Origin: JAHFLD01 sp964367145
Lineage (GTDB): Bacteria; Patescibacteriota; Minisyncoccia; UBA6257; 1-14-0-10-40-38
DNA length: 5,590 bases
NCBI GenBank assembly: GCA_964367145.1
Contig: CAYIWJ010000027.1
Location: 1-5,590 of the forward strand
Reading direction: 5' to 3'
The notes beneath the pieces were generated by a model that did not search any database, was not told the DNA's origin, and saw nothing but the letters and a program-made list of their open reading frames with translations. Shown here piece by piece: positions 5,035 to 5,590 of the stretch. Position 1 is the stretch's first letter, and each line of letters begins with the position of its first letter. Both the position numbers and the translations under genes were made by a program.

Positions 5035-5063
5035 AGTATAGCCAGAAAATCGCAACTTCGCAA
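5035..5063 (-). promoter_or_regulatory. Promoter of the thioredoxin-like/M50 unit
   Basis: On the minus strand, -35 TTGCGA (5058-5063) and -10 TATACT (5035-5040) are separated by exactly 17 nt. Six bases lie between the -10 and the ATG at 5028, so transcription would start at or within a base or two of the start codon, giving a leaderless mRNA. The -35 lies directly after the U-tract of the upstream RRM terminator, so this is very compact packing. Confidence 0.75.
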
Positions 5064-5064
5064 G

Positions 5065-5102
5065 AAAACAAAAACACCCGCCGGAAAAAATCCAACGGGT
5101 GT
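5065..5102 (-). terminator. Rho-independent terminator of the RRM gene
   Basis: On the minus strand a 12-bp stem, ACACCCGTTGGA (5091-5102) with TCCGGCGGGTGT (5074-5085), including two G-U pairs, closes a T5 loop (5086-5090). It is followed by TTTTGTTTT (5065-5073). It lies 20 nt after the RRM stop codon and separates that gene from the thioredoxin-like/M50 unit. Confidence 0.92.
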
Positions 5103-5122
5103 CTTTGTGGAAAGCAGAGAGA

Positions 5123-5449
5123 TTACCAGTTGCTACCGGAATCTCGTCCACCGCCGAAGCCACCGCGACCAAAGCCTCCATCGCGACGCGGAGGACGGGC
5201 CTCCATCGGACGGTCTTCATTCACGATCAGCGTTCGACCACCAAGCTCCTTGCCATTCCACATTTCGATCGCCTTCATGGCTTCCTCATCGGAGGCCATT
5301 TCAACAAAACCGAAACCCTTAGAACGGCCGGACATCTTGTCCATAATGATGGTCGCCGAAGCTACAGTTCCCGCTTGAGCGAAAGCTTCTTTCAAAGCCT
5401 CGTCATTCGTGCTGTAGGGCAATCCACCAACGTATAATTTCTTAGCCAT
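5123..5449 (-). CDS. RRM-domain RNA-binding protein with Gly/Arg-rich tail
   Basis: This is a single RNA recognition motif protein of the small bacterial type related to cyanobacterial Rbp proteins and plant/animal glycine-rich RNA-binding proteins. It probably binds single-stranded RNA in the cytoplasm, possibly as an RNA chaperone. RNP2 is LYVGGL (5-10) and RNP1 is KGFGFVEM (44-51), with the aromatic binding residues Tyr6, Phe46 and Phe48. The RRM spans about 3-80 of 108 residues. The tail (about 86-108) is RPPRRDGGFGRGGFGGGRDSGSNW-like in composition: Arg, Gly and Phe. The start gives the expected MAKKLYVGGLPY. No Shine-Dalgarno sequence is evident. It has its own terminator and a leader of at least 141 nt with complementary segments. 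Relatives in cyanobacteria are cold-induced; whether this one is cannot be told from the sequence. Confidence 0.95.
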   Translation of the reverse strand: MAKKLYVGGLPYSTNDEALKEAFAQAGTVASATIIMDKMSGRSKGFGFVEMASDEEAMKAIEMWNGKELGGRTLIVNEDRPMEARPPRRDGGFGRGGFGGGRDSGSNW

Positions 5450-5550
5450 CGTTTACGTGTGTGTTTATCTCTTTGTGTAAGCCGACCTTCTCTCTTGTTC
5501 CTACTTCACGAAAGACTTTCGTCTTCGACTTATCCTCACACGTATAAACG
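5450..5550 (-). promoter_or_regulatory. Structured 5' leader of the RRM gene
   Basis: On the minus strand CGTTTATACGTGTG (5537-5550) is complementary, apart from a 2-nt TA bulge, to CACACGTAAACG (5450-5461), which directly abuts the RRM ATG. Between them lies a 7-bp inverted repeat, ACGAAAG/CTTTCGT (5508-5514 with 5516-5522). If the transcript starts upstream of 5550 the long-range stem would block access to the start codon. I could not identify a convincing promoter within the remaining 40 nt of the window. Confidence 0.4.
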
Positions 5551-5590
5551 CGCTAGGCCTTGGAAACGAAAATGAGAAAAACTTACAACT

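Noticed and set aside
5029..5220. N-terminal extension of the thioredoxin-like gene from an ATG at 5220
   Set aside because: It would run through the RRM terminator and overlap the RRM coding region. The added residues do not look like a signal peptide, and a well-spaced promoter plus a normal membrane anchor support the ATG at 5028.

Overview
The window holds six bacterial genes, all on the minus strand. Read 5'->3' on that strand they are: a small RRM RNA-binding protein, a membrane-anchored thioredoxin-like protein, a site-2-protease-family (M50) membrane metalloprotease, ribosomal protein S12 (rpsL), ribosomal protein S7 (rpsG) and elongation factor G (fusA). The last three form the classical str operon core. 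Elongation factor Tu does not follow fusA directly. The gene set, tight packing, small M50 protein and a 13-residue N-terminal insertion in S12 suggest a candidate-phyla-radiation (Patescibacteria/Parcubacteria-like) genome, probably from a metagenome. This placement is an inference. Stops are TAA or TAG and the standard code works throughout.

Layout on the plus coordinate. 1-249 lies beyond the fusA stop. It has no convincing complete gene, only a possible BRCT-like fragment running off the left edge. It also contains a large nested inverted repeat (107-252) that begins exactly at the fusA stop codon and folds on paper into a three-way junction. fusA fills 250-2367. The spacer 2368-2804 is unusual: it carries 190-bp tandem repeats, two identical full units (the first overlapping the fusA 5' end) plus a diverged 64-bp partial third. 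Each unit brings a copy of the first 62 nt of fusA, an extended -10 promoter and two hairpins, giving two 56-codon truncated EF-G-start ORFs upstream of the intact gene. rpsG (2805-3272) and rpsL (3278-3697) are 5 nt apart. A good promoter sits directly at the rpsL start. The M50 gene (3803-4444) and thioredoxin-like gene (4459-5028) form a two-gene unit with its own promoter. The RRM gene (5123-5449) ends in a strong intrinsic terminator and has a leader of at least 141 nt with complementary segments, one of them touching the start codon.

How the genes work together: S12 and S7 are small-subunit proteins and EF-G drives ribosomal translocation, so the left two thirds is translation machinery. 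The thioredoxin-like protein and M50 protease are both membrane-associated and are probably envelope thiol-redox and intramembrane-proteolysis functions. The RRM protein probably acts as an RNA chaperone. A recurring theme is that promoters lie so close to start codons (rpsL, the thioredoxin gene, probably fusA) that the mRNAs would be leaderless or nearly so, while the operon-internal rpsG has a clear Shine-Dalgarno sequence.

The two most notable signals are the fusA 5'-end tandem duplication, which could be real or an assembly artefact, and the three-way-junction element attached to the fusA stop codon.
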